A DNA stretch of 64,000 bases from Proteromonas lacertae (taxonomy: Eukaryota > Sar > Bigyra > Opalinata > Proteromonadidae), in assembly GCA_002245135.1 (NCBI GenBank), contig NGBS01001161.1, positions 248,001 through 312,000 of the forward strand, given 5' to 3'. The position numbers were made by a program, and so were the translations under genes. This document shows, piece by piece, positions 61,803 to 64,000 of this stretch. The notes beneath the pieces were generated by a model that was not told the origin of the DNA, did not search any database, and saw only the letters and a list, made by a program, of their open reading frames with translations. Numbering within the stretch: the first letter of the stretch is position 1; each line of letters opens with the position of its first letter.

Positions 61803-63415
61803 ATGTATCGATTGAATTCAATATTTCAATCTAAAAGAATAAATAAAATATATAAAAGAACTTATTATGATATTGAAAGTGTAGGACCGTTGAAATCAAA
61901 TCCAAAGAAACATCCTATTACATGTAATTTAACAGATATAGATAAATTACTTCATAGTGATATGAAAGTATATGTAAAATATGTAATGAATAGATATCTG
62001 TAGGAATTGCAGGAGGGACTGCTGTTCCATTAGTTAATTATATTACAAAGGTATTATTAATATATATAATTTATGAATAATAGACAGTTGCTAATAAAAA
62101 CTTTAGGAATATTGAATTTATGCATTTACTAACAGCAGGAAGTGTACCATACACTAAACTTGAGAATACTCACAAGTTTTCTACACGTTGCTTTTATTTA
62201 GGTCAAAATATGAGAAAACCAATAGAAGAAGGAAATGCAGATTATGTATATATAAATATGCAATTAATATTATATTAATACACAGTGTCCAATATTTTTC
62301 AGTGATATTCCAAAACTGTACAGAGAGAAAATCATTCCAATTGATATATGTTTAGTAAATCTAAGTCAACCAAATGATAATAACTATTGTTCACTTGGTG
62401 TGTCTTGTGGTGAAACAAGAGCTGCAATTGAATCTGCAAAAGTATATTATTATAATATATATATATATATATCAGTAGATTGTAATAGGAATGATAAATA
62501 AAAAGATGCCGTATAGTTTTGGTGATAGTGAAATTCATATTTCTAATATTGATTATTTAGTGAATATAGATGATGAAATAGAAGAAATAAAACTTCCTCA
62601 AATAACTCCAGAATCCAGAATAATTGCTAATTATATATCAGAAAAACTTATTGAAGATAAAGCTACACTTCAAATCGGTGTTGGATCTGTTATAATGGCA
62701 TTAATGGAGAATTTGAATTCATTTAAAGATATTGGAATTCATACTGAAGTATTTAGTGATGGTTTAATACCATTGTATAATAAAGGTATTATTACTGGTA
62801 AATACGTATAAATATATATATCATTTATCTCTATTTATTAATAGAAAACTGTGGATAATGGTTTAATAACAACGACATTTGTAAAAGGTAGTAAAATGAT
62901 GTATATATTTTTATAATTATTTTTTTATTATTCTATTGCATATTAGATATGACTTTGTTGATAAGAATAAAGATGTTATTGTTCGAGATGTTGCATTTAC
63001 AAACAATCCATTTGTTATAGCGAACAATTATCATATGATATCAATAAACTCAGCAATTGAAATAGATCTAACTGGTCAAGTTGTTTCAGATTCTATAGGT
63101 AGTTATATATACAGTGGAACAGGAGGACAAGTAGATTTTGTTTATGGAAGCTCTTTATGTCCTGCAGGAAAGTCTATCATAGCTATGTCGTCTTGTACAA
63201 AAAAAGGTAAATCAAAAATAGTCTCATGTATTGAAAAAGGAGCTGGAGTTGTAACAACGAGAGCAAATGTGAGATATGTAGTGACTGAATATGGTATTGT
63301 AGATCTTTTTGGTAAATCGATAAGTGAAAGAGCTAAATTACTAATAAGCATTGCTCATCCTTCTAAGCGATCAATTTTATATGATGAAGCACATAAAAAC
63401 GGTATAATTATTTAA
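61803..63415 (+). CDS. Acetyl-CoA hydrolase/acetate:succinate CoA-transferase family protein
   Basis: Members move CoA between acetyl-CoA and succinate (ASCT) or hydrolyse acetyl-CoA. The basic N-terminus MYRLNSIFQSKRINKIYKRT looks like a mitochondrial presequence. Family blocks in order: VGIAGGTAVPLVNYI, LLTAGSVPY, FFSDIPKLYREKIIPIDICL, LGVSCGETRAAIE, RIIANYISEKLIEDKATLQI, HTEVFSDGLIPLYNKGII, MISINSAIEIDLTGQVVSD, SGTGGQVDFVYG, VTTRANVRYVVTEYGIVDLF and IAHPSKR. Six introns join in frame and length is about 450 residues, typical for the family. Together with the PDH subunit and SDHAF2 in this window it suggests acetate formation coupled to succinyl-CoA turnover, as in anaerobically adapted protist mitochondria. 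Which sub-type it is cannot be judged here. Two TCAAGC copies (61757 and 61767) precede it. Confidence 0.88.
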
Positions 63416-63528
63416 AAACTAACGTAAATTCTGTGATTCTTTTTGTATATATTAAGGGAATAATAATTACATTTTTTAATACAGTATTCAAGCCAAACTT
63501 TTCATTCGTTATTTGTTTATAAGAATCA

Positions 63529-64000
63529 ATGGGCATTTTAGTAGTTTTAAATATTTTATTATTTATTCCTGCTTTTGTTGGAGCAAATTTTGCTGTGATT
63601 ATAAGAGATTCAGCTCAAATAACTTTTTATGAGACATTCTTTCGTTCTCTAGCTGGTGACCCAACTGTCCAGGTTTTTGCTTGTGATAGTGGTTTAGATG
63701 CAACTCTAAATATATTAAAGACTGGTTTATATCAACATGTTTTCACAGATGATTGCTTATACGATATGGTAGATGATCTAAAAGATTACCCATGTTATTT
63801 TTGGATGGCATATCCACTTGCTCAGGAGAAATGTTCCAAGAATGTAATATATTACAGTTCATTTGTTCCTATGATGATTTCATGTATTTATATTATATTT
63901 ATAATATAATAGTTGGTCAAGCATTTGTAAAAAGATTCCAAGATCCTAGAATCAATGTATATATCGTTGAAGATGATAAGAATAATGTTAAGAACAATAA
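63529..64000 (+). CDS. 5' part of a second class C receptor gene (runs off the window)
   Basis: A new signal peptide MGILVVLNILLFIPAFVGAN is followed by the start of a periplasmic-binding-type ligand domain (FAVIIRDSAQITFYETFFRS, HVFTDDCLYDMVDDLKDYPC). The first 85 residues are clearly related to, but diverged from, the receptor gene at 21.1 kb. From 63785 onward the DNA is identical to that gene, including a 29-nt intron at 63884-63912. Upstream the two genes share TTCATTCGTTA-like sequence (63501-63511). The gene continues past the window, so domain number and membrane part are not visible. TCAAGC is at 63488-63493. Confidence 0.85.
63785..64000 (+). repeat. 216-bp direct repeat, copy 2 (second receptor gene)
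   Basis: Identical to 21449-21664 over every base to the window edge, intron included. Immediately 5' of 63785 the two genes share protein similarity (HVFTDD) but differ at many bases, so the boundary is abrupt. Confidence 0.95.

Noticed and set aside
1-64000. Reassigned stop codons (TAA/TAG as Gln or TGA as Cys/Trp)
   Set aside because: Conserved proteins end at the expected place with TAA (RPS12, PDH), TAG (large receptor) and TGA (RFC2, SETD3-like), and long conserved exons contain no internal stops.
1-64000. tRNA, rRNA, CRISPR, transposon or LTR sequences
   Set aside because: I found no cloverleaf, rRNA core, spaced repeat array, transposase/reverse-transcriptase motif or long terminal repeats; the only long repeat is the receptor tract.

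Overview
The window is nuclear DNA of an AT-rich, intron-rich microbial eukaryote. Translated blocks are joined by very short spliceosomal introns, mostly 25-50 nt, nearly always starting GTAT and ending (A/T)AG. All three standard stop codons end recognisable proteins, so the genetic code looks standard. The cell probably has a cilium (TMEM17-like protein) and a mitochondrion or related organelle: there is a PDH E1-alpha, an SDH assembly factor and an acetyl-CoA hydrolase/acetate:succinate CoA-transferase. The roughly 30-nt introns with this metabolism recall Opalinata (Blastocystis relatives), but that is a weak inference and no close species is recognised.

Layout. 0-9.7 kb: a family A DNA polymerase of the theta/nu type (-), a myristoylation-motif protein with EF-hand, eight PIG/Ig-like repeats and SPRY (-), a conserved histidine-rich protein (+) and an unknown gene (+). 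9.7-20.8 kb: PDH E1-alpha (+), a secreted-looking tandem degenerate SETD3-like protein (+), SDHAF2 (-), a long coiled-coil protein (-), a divergent TMEM260-like multi-pass protein (+) and the proteasome lid subunit Rpn9/PSMD13 (-). 21.1-33.2 kb: one very large class C receptor-like gene with nine tandem periplasmic-binding-type ligand domains and a seven-helix segment. 33.3-41.7 kb: USP5/Ubp14 deubiquitinase (+), a stand-alone FMN flavodoxin (-), an EF-hand/coiled-coil protein (+), a tiny lysine-rich gene (+) and a disordered acidic protein (-). 41.7-58.7 kb: GCN1 (-), TMEM17-like (+), importin-7/8 (+) and an ATAD2/Yta7-type AAA-bromodomain protein with an internal PHD finger (-). 58.9-64 kb: RPS12, RFC2-type clamp-loader subunit, an NPF/DPF zinc-ligand protein, acetate CoA-transferase, and the start of a second class C receptor gene (all +).

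Genes are tightly packed: neighbours are 3-340 nt apart and several divergent pairs share about 75-130 nt. The strongest oddities are (1) a 216-bp tract, intron included, that is identical between the two receptor genes although flanking sequence is diverged; (2) the nine-fold ligand-domain array, each unit ending in a C-x-(W/F)-like motif; (3) seven apparent +1 frame changes in three otherwise conserved genes; (4) the PHD finger inside an ATAD2 homologue; and (5) a recurrent TCAAGC/GCTTGA motif in upstream regions.
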